From contig JASANE010029400.1 in NCBI GenBank assembly GCA_030248225.1, positions 1-31,173 of the forward strand: DNA of 31,173 bases. The letters are read 5' to 3'. The notes below the pieces were generated by a model. The model was given only the letters and a program-made list of their open reading frames with translations. It did no database searches and was not told the DNA's origin. Source of the stretch: Trileptium ribeirensis. Lineage: Eukaryota > Nematoda > Enoplea > Enoplida > Thoracostomopsidae. The position numbers were made by a program, and so were the translations under genes. Below are positions 11,371 through 23,505 of the stretch, in pieces. Each line of letters opens with the position of its first letter. The stretch's first letter is position 1.

Positions 11371-11445
11371 TACCTGCGAGTAAAAACCCTACCCGCAGGT
11401 AAAAAAATTAATCGTTGGTTGGTCACAAATTACCTGCGGATAGGG
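11371..11445. repeat. Second small cluster of the TACCTGCAGGTA-type motif
   Basis: Three further copies of the 9949-10165 motif: TACCTGCGAGTA (11371), TACCCGCAGGTA (11390) and TTACCTGCGGATA (about 11430). The first two are 19 bp apart. The two clusters, 1.2 kb apart, may be the ends of one degraded element, or two pieces of a dispersed minisatellite. No clear terminal repeats or target duplications could be found around the pair. Confidence 0.6.
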
Positions 11446-12321
11446 AATACCCTCATTTACGAACACGGGCCCACATGTTATGTAGGATACCTGCACTGAC
11501 ACCACCAGCACATTTACCCCTTTCGGCAAAGCGCTTTTTCAATTTTAACTAATATAAATCACAGTGTATGGTATAGGAAAGCCTGGCCCGATTCGATTTT
11601 GCTGAAATTTCGTAGTGCATTATGTTATCTGATGGAATTCGTACAAAGTCTTTCCAAGTTCTACCTTAACGGAGAAAATAATAACTGCATTTAAGCACAA
11701 CATCAACTCAGCTATTGCTGTTATATATATAATGAAAATGTTATGCAGTTAAGGTAACTTTTGAACGTAAACAATTAATATTGACATACTCGAATAGCAG
11801 CTTCTGCGCACAACAAAAGTATCTTAAACTTCATTTTGGGCAGTAAACTATGTAAATTTATTTATTTGATTGAAGTTATTGCGGATTACTACCGTAAGGA
11901 ATCTTGTGTCATTTCCAATTTGCCACACTGCTGAACCCAACTGTGAATGACAATACATATACTTAAGTATATTAAAGACAGGATGTTTTAAGCATTTTAA
12001 GAATATTAAGAGAAACTGAATAATTCAAGCACATGTGATTGTCGCTGATCAACAACTCAACTAGTTACAGTATTCGGAAATCGTCGACATTGATTTGTAC
12101 CAAACTAAAAATTATCTTCATATAAGACAAATATGTGAAATCAGATATGACCGCTAGACCAGAATTAGCAAAACCAGAAAGGAACAGACATACTTCAAAT
12201 CGTGGACATATAGGTACCTCTGCAGGCTTTGCTTAGAGCAGTATATTTTGCGGTATTTTATTCTGATTTTCTCAAAACATGAATAATATGCTAATATTGA
12301 AATTTTATTTATGGCTTTTAG

Positions 12322-12465
12322 GATGTTGAAACGTTGTGGCGTTTGCCATGTCAACTTGGTAATACCATTTTTACCGAGATACAGAACGGTAACATTTTTG
12401 GTTTATGCCTTAATACGAGGGCACGGATAACGACGGGGACCTTGGCGGTGGAATATTTCTTCAAG
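12322..12465 (+). CDS. Candidate internal exon (48 codons)
   Basis: Bounded by ATGGCTTTTAG|GAT and TTCAAG|GTAAGA, the latter a near-consensus donor. Only one frame is open, phase 0 to 0, with a peptide including DVETLWRLPCQLGN and ending LAVEYFFK. GC content is clearly above the flanks, as expected of an exon. I do not recognise the protein, and no neighbour could be joined to it with confidence. Confidence 0.25.
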
Positions 12466-13333
12466 GTAAGAAAACTCCTGCAGTTGAGATTGTAAACTAA
12501 GCATTTGAAATTTGTTGGTATATTATGTAACGTGCTGTAACACTAGCAAATTATTCATCGTTGACAAAAGACGAAAACACATTCAAAGCATCATCAGTGC
12601 ACTATAATTATTTTGAACAATTGTATTATTATGAAATGTTAAGATATAAATTAACACGTAGTTTAGCGTTATAGCATTTGTAAATAGGCAGTTTTAACGA
12701 AGCTACATGTTCAGAAACACATGCATGTGCTGTATATTCATAATGCATGAGTTGTGCGAGAAATACGCAAAATACAAGTTTAGTAAAATATCTTATACAC
12801 CACGATGCTGTGGGATGGTGGTCAATAAAGCAAAAAAAAACATTTCGTTTTCGGCGCATTTACCGCTCTTAGATAAACCATATCTAACAAGAACGCATAA
12901 CTACGCTGAGGTACGTTTGTTGGAATTTTTATAGAAATAGCCTACGTTTTAGGAGCGTTTGTTGTTTACCGGTGCTAGTAATGTATGGCTAATGAGAGAG
13001 CGACGGCTTAATGATTTGGGTATTTTTTGAATCCTCGATATGATCTATAACACTTTTATTCAATAACTTCAGGATGTTTTAGCATTTATTTAATCATATT
13101 TTTATGTAGTTTAAGCGACATGAGAAAATTAAAAGTACATAATAAATGATAATATTATACTGCCTTAATAATTTTGCCTCAGTTGTAAAGTTCAAAATAT
13201 TTCTGTAATACTTTTCATTGAATAAAATAAATGTTAAATTATTTGCCTCATTTTAATTTAATGCATATGAAGATAATTACACTAGTATAGCCACGAAATT
13301 TTTATTATAATGAGGAAAATTTTTTTCCACCAG

Positions 13334-14158
13334 ATTACGGAATATATGCCTGAAGCCTGTCCGAATTGAAAAAAACATTCATAATGTACAATCCATATAC
13401 AGGTGCGACAGTGTAAATATTACAAAGAATAAAGTGTTTTAGAAACTAATACATAGAAGATATTTAACGGTGGATGCTAGAGGATCAAAACCGTCTAAAA
13501 TTTTTATGAACGGTGGACCTTAGATTAACCCATGAAAGGTGGACCTGTCAAGATTATGGTTGGCTTGCCGGAGCTTTTAAGAATATCAACAGTTCATAAT
13601 TTGTCGGCTATGGCAAGACCCATGCTACCCGTACACTCCTCTGTTTTCCGGGCAGGTAACCCCAACTTTTGGTACCACCAATAAAAATTGGTTTTTAGTT
13701 TTATGTGGCCGTTTTAGCCACCCTAAATACCGGAGTGGTCAATAATAAATTTCATATTTGTAATTACCAACAGATCTTGGTCGATGACTACTCCCACCCC
13801 AAAAGTTGCTATCTAACTTAATAGTTGTGCTTAAGATGGCTGAAGCATAATTGAAAATTTGTTAACCTGTTTACATAGGATTATGAGTGTTTACACAGTT
13901 CATTTTGCCATAAAACTTTATTTCAGAATTGTTCATCAAATACTGACCATTGAACTGAGCATTCAGACCTTACGGTAAGAGGTGAATTGAGTTACTGGAA
14001 GATATTTTAAAGGTGTTTTTTCAGTACTATCGTTAGCGGTTAATTTTAAAGGTATTTTGCAAGCACAGTAGAACGTCACAAGAATTCAATCTTGAATGCT
14101 TTATGTTTCTAATTCTAGTTTGGACTTACGTGAACACTTTTCCCCAGACAAATTATAA
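13334..14158 (+). CDS. Candidate three-exon 3' end of an unidentified plus-strand gene
   Basis: Three short exons with good splice sites and matching phase. 13334-13402 lies between TTTTTCCACCAG| and ACAG|GTGCGA, phase 2 to 2. 13927-13974 lies between CTTTATTTCAG| and TTACG|GTAAGAG, phase 2 to 2. 14119-14158 follows TTTCTAATTCTAG| and ends in TAA. The joined 51 residues read smoothly, for example IHNVQSIYRIVHQILTIELS near the first junction and LDLREHFSPDKL at the C-terminus. No family recognised. The exons are short enough that a compatible chain could arise by chance, and the upstream exon is not identified. No AATAAA follows closely. Confidence 0.25.
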
Positions 14159-17100
14159 ATTACAGTCTTTTTTCTTAATTTATTTTTATTTCATTTTATA
14201 TATTTAATAACATTCATACAAAACATTAGTCCACGTTAAATAATTCACAAAGAATGGACCGATTTAAAAGTTGGTTTACAGTGGGTTATAATAACTTAGT
14301 CACAGTGTTAGTAATGGTTAATATTTTGTTTAACGAACGTTAAGTATTCCGAAAATCCGATTATTCAATTAAAGCACAACACTCACATAAACGTAATCTG
14401 CTTATTTATGGCGTTGACCAATTTACCATTGAGACAAACGGTGAGTTGAAGCATATGTGTTGTCCCTTATTACCAATCATGGCTTACCAAAGGACAGCAC
14501 CAAACTGATATCTTTCGACATAAGCGACTGTTATCGGCTCGCTAGTAACAACAGTATAAATATTCTTACCAATTCAAACAAAAACGTAATTTGCTTCAGT
14601 TTCTATGAGGTATAGTCGTGCCCAACGCTAGGTGCACTTGGTGAACCACTGTACACGAATAGCGTCTGTGGTGTTTTTGAGCACTTACTCGCTTACCTCG
14701 TAGTTGTTTTTACGCTTATGATTTTCCAGTGTTACATTTACAGTAATATTTTGATAATCGTTTTATCTAGATTTCTTTTTTTTTATTTAAAAGGTACGCA
14801 ACAACGGCGTTGAAAAGTTTTCAAATCATGGGTTTTAATTTGCGGAGACCGTTGTATTGGTGGGTCCCAACGAATAAATTAGTAAAATGTAAGATATCCC
14901 ATGCCTTTCATTTTAAGGCCCCTATTACGAAATTTAGACGCATTTTGAACTATTATCACACTACTACAATTTAACGATCCTGGTGCATAATTCCAAATTT
15001 CAGCTATATGGCTGATGCAAAAGTGCATCATAACATTGGTGGAAACTCTCAGTTTTCACTATTTGACAACAGTACCAATCCAAAATAAAATTGTATACAG
15101 CGTACTGTACATTTAGTTATTAAATTTGCAAAGTGCCTTATTAGGATATTGATTAGTTTATACTGCTTGTATAGAAATATTGATATTAAATGTTGCTTGA
15201 ATACAGTTAAAAGTGAAAATATTGAGAGGTAGGTGCGACACGGTGCAGTGTGGTTATAGTGTATATGCTTATAGTAAAAATATGGTTTCATTGAAAGTTC
15301 CGTTTGGTCCCGGCCAAATTGTTTATTCTGAAACAATTGGGCGGATATAATAAAAATGTATTTATTGTAAAGTATTCCATTTCATCCCACTAAACGCAGG
15401 GGTTACTGCATAGTATGTTAAAGTAAATTATGAATTATTCTTCAATAGACAAGGTATCAATTATTTTACCGGATATCCCAATGAAACTACAGACCAATTG
15501 CTAATTTTAGTAACGACAATAAAAACCCCCACAACAAATTGAATATCAAACGTCTTAAAGTGCTCTTTGATAAACTGAATTTGCCTTAAACTACTACAAC
15601 GGCCACTACTTGTTCGACTGCATAATCAATACCTGCACTGGAATGTCATAATTATTATACTTAATTTGACATTATTTCGATTTGTTTGTAACTGCTTTGC
15701 ATTTAAAAAAGTCATATTTCGTTCTGAAGTTTTCAGTATTATAGTATGGTTTTATCAGTCGTAAAATTAGAATTTTTTATTGTTTTCATACAGTAACATA
15801 GTTTTTTTCACAAAACATACGTTCTTTACGTTGGTAACAATTAAAGTTGATGAAAATCCTTCCGCAATCGTAACGTAAACGATGTAAATCATTTTCGTTT
15901 AGTTTTAATTGCTAACGTGTATACCACTTGCATAAGTTCATAAAAATAACTGAGGTAGTCATTTGTACGAAATTGTCATGATAGTTAAAATATCCAGCAA
16001 AGAAACTACCTATAGCAGCTTATAAACTGCAATGTAATTGAAGATAACAATAAAGTATGTCAATAAATTGAAACAAAATTAAACTTAATTGAAGTTTTAA
16101 TACAAAACCGAAAACCTGAAAAAATTATATATATTACTCAAGCAAAACCAAAGATTGTATAATGCAAAGCGTATGATTGTGTGATAATCTCCAGTGTCAA
16201 AACTCTAGTATATAGATTTAGTAGCTTTATATCTGTTTACTAACCCAAACTATCTCTATTTCCAAACCTGACTATGTATTAAAGCTGGTAACACAACCGT
16301 AAAAAATAAAAAAATGGCTTCTTGCTTTTCCCTGCCGCCTCGAAAAAAGGGATATAAGCCAACTTCAGACAGTATACAATTACTGGAAAGTGTATTATGA
16401 TTAGTTACTTACGCAGCGGACAGAAATGGAACGAGAGTCGCACCAGTGTGAACTCAACGATTATCGAAAGGCTTAAAATTACGCTTCCTCAGCTGCCTTG
16501 AAAGTCCTGCTATAACAGTAATATACCGGCAACGCTTTGATGGCAACGCTAAGGTCAATTTTATGACATTTCAAAAAGTAGAATCGTTTATTTCTTCCTT
16601 CAATGACCCAAAATAACCAAATAGTCTCTATTTTTCGACTCGAGGACTGTTGAAGGAGGTATAGAATTAAATGTGGGAACATCCAAAATCGTTAAAATCA
16701 AAAACTCATTCAATTCGTATCTGTTTTGCAGGAACTATGAGAAGGATATTATTTTAGCAGCGCAAACACAAAGCTTACTGCACAATAACATGATTCTACT
16801 ATGCATATTTTATTAACTCGTGTTTCTGTAATATCATTTCAGCCAATGCGCTTTATTGACCTATAGATCTGTGTTTTATAAAGCAAGAAATAAAGGCAAT
16901 CGATTCTCTGCAAAAATTACTGTCCATCAAGAGCGGTTTTAAGGCTTCAATTCAAAATTTTTCGACCATAACTTTGCCGTAAACTTCGATTTGTTGATTG
17001 ATTAAATGCAAGCAAATTTTCCATTGTCTTCGGTCCCAATGGTCTGTGCGCACAGTAGTTATCATATTTTTTGACGATTAGCAGCGAAGATACTTCAAAA

Positions 17101-17269
17101 AAATTAGACATTTTGAAAACAATCCACAAAGGAAATATTTTAGTTATCTCAAAAATGTTACAGTTTATTTTTCTATGATAAGCAAGACCATAGTTTTCCC
17201 TTTGTTGCTAATAAAAACTGTTTATTTCCAATACAACTCCATTCCAGTAAAATCATCACAACTGTGGTA
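14159..17269. other. Non-coding stretch, no supported feature
   Basis: About 3.1 kb of AT-rich sequence. Open frames at 15049-15336 and 16479-16682 (both minus) have low-complexity or unrecognisable translations and no convincing splice context. I see no tandem or inverted repeats of note. Confidence 0.4.
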
Positions 17270-17327
17270 ATTTAAAATGTAGTTTTGCCATAAGTAAAAT
17301 TTAAAATGTAGTTTTGCCAAAAGTAAA
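17270..17327. repeat. 29-bp direct duplication beside the MITE
   Basis: Two adjacent copies of ATTTAAAATGTAGTTTTGCC followed by AT/AA and AGTAAA (17270-17298 and 17299-17327), differing at one base. The second copy ends on the first base of the neighbouring MITE, so the element inserted at the end of this duplication. Confidence 0.85.
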
Positions 17328-17657
17328 GGCGTGTTCACACGCTCAAACTTTTTGCTCAAATTTTGAGTTCAAAATTTGAGCTCAAAATTTGATCAAATTT
17401 TGATCAAAATTTGACTATGATTTTTAAATAAAAATTGCGACATTTCAAAATTTGATATCAAAATTTAAGCTCAAACTTTTTCAGGTAATACATCTCGTCC
17501 ATGATTGGCTACAGGAATATTCATGAAAATTTTGAGCTGTGTTCACACGTTCAAACTTGCAAAAAATACAAAAAAGATGCTTTCAAATTTTGATCAAAAT
17601 TTGAGCTCAAATTTTGATCAAAATTTGAGCAAAAAGTTTGAGCGTGTGAACACGCCT
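17327..17657. mobile_element. 331-bp MITE with TAA target duplication, PIF/Harbinger-like
   Basis: Terminal inverted repeats start AGGCGTGTTCACACGCTCAA on the left and are matched at the right end (TTGAGCGTGTGAACACGCCT). TAA directly flanks both ends (17324-17326 and 17658-17660), a 3-bp target duplication of the kind made by PIF/Harbinger transposases. The interior is almost entirely TTTGAGCTCAAA and TTTGATCAAA motifs in both orientations around a short centre (about 17411-17570), so a single strand could fold along much of its length. No coding capacity; it would need a transposase from elsewhere. The superfamily call rests on the TSD length and sequence only. Confidence 0.85.
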
Positions 17658-17660
17658 TAA

Positions 17661-18164
17661 CAGTTGTGGAATTCCCCTAACTTTAGCCAATTGTATTCCT
17701 TACGTAGCTCAACGCTACAGCATTGATGCGTGTTGCAAAAGAAACTTTAAACAAACAATAACTGTATATGGACCTTTTCAGATACTTTTATCGGAACAAG
17801 CATTGCGTTTCAGTTTTGTAAATAACAAAAACGTTTTGTTTATTTGTAATAGTGTAGCTTGAAAAGGTCCATATACAGTTATTATTTGTTTAAAGTTTCT
17901 TTTGCAACACGCATCAATGCTGTAGCGTTGAGCTACGTAAGGAATACAATTGGCTTACAGCTGTGGAATTCCCCTAACTTTAGCCAATTGTATTCCTTAC
18001 GTAGCTCAACGCTACAGCATTGATGCGTGTTGCAAAAGAAACTTTAAACAAATAATAACTGTATATGGACCTTTTCAAGCTACACTATTACAAATAAAAC
18101 AAAATGTTTTTGTTATTTACAAAACTGAAACGCAGTGCTTGTTCCGAGAAAAATATTTGAAAAG
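17661..18164. repeat. Compound fold-back element: arm-loop-inverted arm, then arm with inverted loop
   Basis: A 94-bp arm (17687-17780, starting CCAATTGTATTCCTTACG) recurs almost perfectly as its reverse complement (17860-17953) and again directly (17984-18077). The first two enclose an 80-bp loop. The third is followed by the reverse complement of that loop (18078 to about 18150). A 26-bp lead-in, CAG(T/C)TGTGGAATTCCCC..., precedes the first and third arms (17661 and 17958). The layout is two tandem copies of a hairpin element, the second with its loop flipped and its last arm mostly lost (similarity fades near 18164). No coding capacity and no clear target duplication. Confidence 0.92.
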
Positions 18165-21100
18165 ATTAAAACTTTTTATCAGTCAAACCATATTATACTA
18201 CCTCAGATTTAACTAACTATCATTTATCATTGTAATTATAATTTGTTTTAGTTATAATAACAAAGTTTGCCACGATTGTCAGCTTTTAACATAACATTGC
18301 AAAATCAGCTTACCTACATCGGAGTGTGAGGAAAACAAGGCTTTGCATATTGAAAAATTTATGAAAATGTAAATGGGAACTGGTTACCCCGCATGGTCCG
18401 GTTCAGACTGCTATCGCTTTTGCAAAACATTTGGGTGAATCGTTAAGGAAGTTGGGGAGTCCGGAGCCAACCCGATTTTGTTCCCATTCCATACTCAATT
18501 TACAGCCGCTGTCTAGCATGTTGAAGCAGATTTTTGCAGAAATTAAATGTAGATGAAATCAAGATAAACCGAATGTACATGTACATATCTGGAAATGAGG
18601 TATGCTGAATACTGTAATTGATCAAACATAAAATTCACGAAGAATAAAACATTCAGGTCGAACCCACAGCCATAACTTTTCCGGACAATTTTATGCGCCT
18701 ATTGCGAAAGTTTTGAAAATAAATGGTTTCACCTTGAACATTTCGTTCCTCTAATGGTGTGTTTCGTGATATCGGGGACCATGAAGCCGTTTTAAAGTGT
18801 ATGGTTCTACATTTCACCAGTGCTAAGAAATAAAATGAACCGTTAGTAATTACATACTTTTCAAATATTCTCAATTTTCTATAGCAGCAGTAGTGCCTTC
18901 AATGAGTATTTTTAACCAACGTTCTCAATGGGCTAGAGAAACAGTTAGTTAAGACTAAAATCTGAAATCTTACCAATTTGTGAGAACGTACCCTCTGTTT
19001 CATCTGTAGCATCTGTAAGTTATGCAATCTAGGCTGTACTGACCGGTCGAAGTGTATCTTTTATTTTAAAACATTAAAAACGTCGTCTATCAACTACATA
19101 TTGAAAATGGAATTACGTGTAAATGATGTGCAACTCTAGCTAATTAGCTAAAAAACTAAATGATTACTAGGGTTAGCAACTGCAATGCCACTTAATTTTT
19201 ACATGGATATGATATAAATCTATGTAAAATATCACGTTACACAAAGTAATGCAATCTAATAATAAATATATAACCGTTGAGGTCCACTTTTTATTCCCGG
19301 CATAGGCAGCAGTCCCTAAAAATGGTGGAGGGATGAGCATAATTTTTCTTTAGTTCTTATTTCCGGATCTTGATTTCTGGGGGGGGATGCAACCTTCTCA
19401 TCCCTTCCCGGAATCACCGCCCATGATTTCAGGACATTGTCTTGAAGAAGCTGTTTAAAATAGCGATGTGTGATCGCCACCGCGCTATCAGATTTGGTAA
19501 GTTCAACTGCAAATTAATTCCTTAGAACGGAAATCTCACAATAGTAAACACGAAAACACTTTGAACAAAATCAAACCCTTGTACTGCCTACCGGCTGAAT
19601 GTTTTGATCATTGTTTTATAACCCGTTGGCTGGACCCCAGTCACCGCTTTCGTTTTCCACTTTTTACTCAAAGAAATAAGACAATAAACAAGGTAGTTAA
19701 TCGTCAGGACTATAAATAGCATATTTGGGTGCAACCGCTCTGTCTGAGAACACACACTTAAGCAAAAGCACTGAAATGTTGACATTCATCTATAAAACAA
19801 CTACGAATGCAATCTCTTGTATAATACCTTTCTGTTTGGTAAAGTGAACTCAAGGTCTCTCCACAAATGTTTTACGTACTTCCTACAACCAAGCTGGTGT
19901 TCCCCTCACGCTAGAATTTAGAGCAGCAACATTTAATTTTCTTAATTTTTATAGATATTCAAGTCGTTAAGTAGCACATTTATGTACGTAACGCGTGATT
20001 AAATATGTTGCCTATTACGTTTAAATATATGCGTATATTGCTATAAAACAGCGGAATCATTTATATGTCGCGCTGAAGATCATCTCATTTTCTAAATAGT
20101 AGTTTGTAGTACGAACTTATGTAGTTGTAAAAGTTGTACATAACTAACTGGTAGTGAGTTAGATAATTAAAATTTTATAATTTTAAAACAAATTTTTGTC
20201 CTCAAACACTTGCAAAACAATGAAAGAAAGGAGGCGTACAAAGGTTACATCTATACGTAGAAACTTAATGAAAAACATTTTGTGACCTTATATAACGCCA
20301 TTTGTCCTAATGTGCGCAATAAACTAAATGTTAAATTAAATTTTACTTTTTTTGATTAAAACAGTGACATTGACAGGTTAACGTTATTTTGTCAAAATAT
20401 TACATCGTGGCTGTTACGAACTTGGGGATGTATCTTTAACAATATTTGGAGCATATAGTTTTGCACAAAGAACATTAAATAATTTTTTTAAGACATAAAT
20501 TGATAGATGTCGAGCTGTGGAAAAAAACATGACTAGGCTACGATGACCTTTTTCAGCACTTTAACCCGAACGCTGGTCTTACATGCTCATTATATAACCT
20601 GCTGGATTTTACGAATGTAAATTGTACCTACAATTAAAATGGTAAATTCATTAATCTGTCCAATGTATAATAGTGGAGCGACTATGACAGTTTTTATCGA
20701 ATTGGGCGGAGCTCTTCGGTGTAATAAAAGCAATAGCGTCTCAAAAGTACTCTTGTACAAACATGATGTCTGTGCGAAAACGTATACGTGTGTTCTTAAT
20801 AAAAATTAAACAAATATTCGTGCCTCAAACAGACAACGCTACATATATGTACAGCTACAGCAGTTGAAGGTGCGAAAACTTTGTTTTACCTTAGGTTCTA
20901 GTGCAGTTTTTCTAAGTCTCAGATATAACATATGACGGTAACTACAATTTCGTTCGGTATGCTATATGGTGAAGCCGAACGAGTGTTGCGAGCGATGTTT
21001 GCTCAACTAGCGGTCAACTGTGCAAAACCTTTTCTGTAAAAACTTGTGTGTCCGTAATCTGTCACTGTGTTGTCGGACTTTCGCAAGATATTAATTCGAA

Positions 21101-21168
21101 ATGCACCAATACCTAATTGTTCATCCAGTATGATTTTTCGCAGATCCAATTAGTTCCTGCTCAAATTT
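18165..21168. other. Intergenic stretch with weak coding-like relics
   Basis: Mostly AT-rich. On the minus strand near 18400-18560 there is an open frame without early ATG (KLSMEWEQNRVGSGLPNF within it) that reads like protein but matches nothing I can name. On the plus strand 19433-19496 is bounded by CATGATTTCAG| and ATTTG|GTAAGTTC, both good splice sites, with one open frame (DIVLKKLFKIAMCDRHRAIR); a lone 64-bp exon is too little to call a gene. A GC-rich patch at 19290-19430 resembles dispersed repeat. Confidence 0.3.
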
Positions 21169-21738
21169 TCACAAAATTGACACCGTCGCGAAATTTCCTA
21201 ATTTTAGCATTTTGGAGTCGATCAACTTACAAACTACAACTCTTCGAAGAGGCATACGATTGAAAAATGCTAAACAACATGATAGATTTATCATTGAGAG
21301 CTCCAACATTGCTATTTGAAGCTTCTTTGTTAGAGTTGCCATTCTCGAACTATGGGACAAAGTTTGAAAACTATCAGAATTATTTTTTTTAATTTTGACT
21401 AAATGAGTTTCTTGCTTGTTGACAGCGAACGTGTGGCTAAAACCGTTAACAGCTGATTTTATTGTTTTACGGATAAAACATTTAGGATTTGTGTATGTCT
21501 TCACCCTTGTAAGCCGCTGTAGACGGTAATATATATCAAATTTCTGAAACAAATTGTCAATTTTTGACATTTTTAAATTTAACATTTGTTTGCAAAGGGT
21601 TAAAATGTTTCTACAAGGTTTGAGTGGTATTGAGTACATTGAACGCAATGCTATTTGAGCTACAGGTATCCATTGAACTACACAGCATAGTAATCTATAT
21701 GATATTTCAAAAATGGACAAAATATATGAAGTTTTGGA
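21169..21738 (-). CDS. Unidentified gene model, exon 4 (terminal, 189 aa plus stop)
   Basis: Longest unexplained open frame in the window: 190 codons to TGA at 21171-21169. By rough calculation a chance frame this long is unlikely at this base composition. The exon begins after CCTACCTACTAAATTAG|TCC in phase 0, matching exon 3. The peptide is Lys-, Leu- and Ser-rich with hydrophobic stretches (for example YRLLCCVVQWIPVAQIAL, and MLELSMINLSCCLAFF near the end) but no clear membrane topology and no motif I recognise. AT content is higher than in the other exons. No canonical poly(A) signal was seen shortly downstream. Confidence 0.42.
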   Translation of the reverse strand, partial: SKTSYILSIFEISYRLLCCVVQWIPVAQIALRSMYSIPLKPCRNILTLCKQMLNLKMSKIDNLFQKFDIYYRLQRLTRVKTYTNPKCFIRKTIKSAVNGFSHTFAVNKQETHLVKIKKNNSDSFQTLSHSSRMATLTKKLQIAMLELSMINLSCCLAFFNRMPLRRVVVCKLIDSKMLKLGNFATVSIL

Positions 21739-22476
21739 CTAATTTAGTAGGTAGGCTCAGAAAGAAGCGGAAGCCGGCGTCAAGAGTACGACTACTTGAC
21801 GGTTTGATGACTTAAGCGTACGTTGCTGTACTTGTGGTTTGATGTACTTAAGTGTTTCACGTAGCTGCATAGCTTGTTGTGGTACCAGGTTCAAGATATT
21901 CCTTTTTATATTTTGCTCCCACTTTTTTCTCCAAGGCTTGGTTGCAATTGTCGGCGGCCTGTTTTGTTCTCAGAAACTGTCCAGATTCACCCTAATTTTC
22001 AGTGTACAAGTTCTAGGGGGCATGCTTTAGTTTGCGACAGGTTGTTTGCGTGGCATGTGAAAATGATATGCATGACATTATAAATTAAGTGCCACTATAT
22101 CTATTAATTACCGACAGTAATAAACAATTCCAAACAATTGAAAAACGAGAGATAATCAAAGTGTAAAGACAGCTTTTTAATGTCGAAATTATTTTAACAG
22201 CTTTTAAGTTAGCTTTCTTATAGCTTTTAAGAATAATTCTGTTTTGTTTTACAGTGGTAAAAATATGATGTAAATGAAAAACAACCTAAGTTGCCGAAGC
22301 TATTTCAACGTTTATGCTAAATTTTTGAGAAGGTTAATTGGTGTCTTGCATGAGTTGGAAACGTTAAAATTTGACTAACACTAGTTTCAATAATCATATT
22401 TCAATATGTTTCATGTTTATTCGACATTTTTTGCAAGGGAGATATTCAAGCAACACCTAACTCAAATGTTAGACAC

Positions 22477-22748
22477 CTTGGTGAAAAATTGGTCGTAAAC
22501 GCCTACTCGAAGAACTATTTGAAAACTTGCAGATATATCAAGCTTAGTACAGACTTCAGGAGCATCAACCATATCTGGGCACTGCAAATCTTTGGTAATA
22601 GTACATCTAAAGGTAATGTACAATAATACATCTAAAGCCATAATAAATTCATCTAAAGTATCTTTTCGTAATAAGAAACTGATGGTGACTAAACACCAGT
22701 TGAAATCGTAAGATGTTTGTTTACCATTTGTGCCAAAGACTGCGGATT
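22477..22748 (-). CDS. Unidentified gene model, exon 3
   Basis: Bounded by CAATATTTGGCAG|AA and TTCACCAAG|GTGTCT, phase 1 to 0, 272 bp with one open frame. It follows exon 2 (G|AA gives Glu) and precedes exon 4 in phase. The peptide reads as ordinary folded protein: YDFNWCLVTISFLLRKDTLD, then KLDISASFQIVLRVGVYDQF. Three CATCTAAAG repeats on the plus strand explain the recurring LD in this exon. No family recognised. Confidence 0.38.
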
Positions 22749-23505
22749 CTGCCAAATATTGTGGGCCGCATAGGTATCAGAGCTTTGCGGTTTCGGCATT
22801 GTTTCTCATGATGACTTGAGATTATTTGAACTGAATGACTGATACGACCAACAAAGCTACTAAAGTGACTAGTTAGCGATGGTAAGCACAAGCGTCGCGA
22901 GTTATGATTTCAACTTTTAGAGGCGCCCAAATTCAGCAGCTTACGTTTTTTATCATGCTTCAGTCTGATATGTTGTGGGGCTATGCAATTAATGTAACCG
23001 AATTGCAATCACATTGAACATAAGACAAGCCATGCTAAATGTCGTTAGGAAACACATTCTTCTATAAACGTTTTTGCGTTTTCAATAGATTGCAAACACT
23101 GCAGAGACCATGTATACATGCGTCGTAACCTCAGTGGCACTAATGATTGATATCTCTGTAATTTACTATAAATATTGACTTCGTAAAACTAAATTTTAAT
23201 GCGAAATCTAAATTTATTTGCTCGCATAAAACTATCGTTTACAGAAAGTATAGTGTAAATGTGTGGTTTTTGTCTAGTGGCATTCGTGCCTGTTACCGTA
23301 AATGTCACATCGAAATGGAGAGCCGATATTATTTCGTCTATTTTCCCACTGTCAAGCATCAACCATAGCCTCTTAGATCCAACGTCTGTTGTAATTTATT
23401 GTAGGGAAAACTTTACCTTACATCTTGTTGCTTTTCAGATGAAAGCAGTTTGTCGACACCGAAGTAGACTATTTTTAGTGAACTAAAAATTTGAGAGAAA
23501 TTTAC

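Noticed and set aside
12071..12157. Plus-strand frame YSEIVDIDLYQTKNYLHIRQ after an acceptor-like TTACAG
   Set aside because: No usable donor before the TAG, and 28 open codons are common by chance.
23259..23486. 75-codon plus-strand frame with an internal CTTTTCAG acceptor
   Set aside because: No recognisable protein and no linked exon; length is expected by chance.
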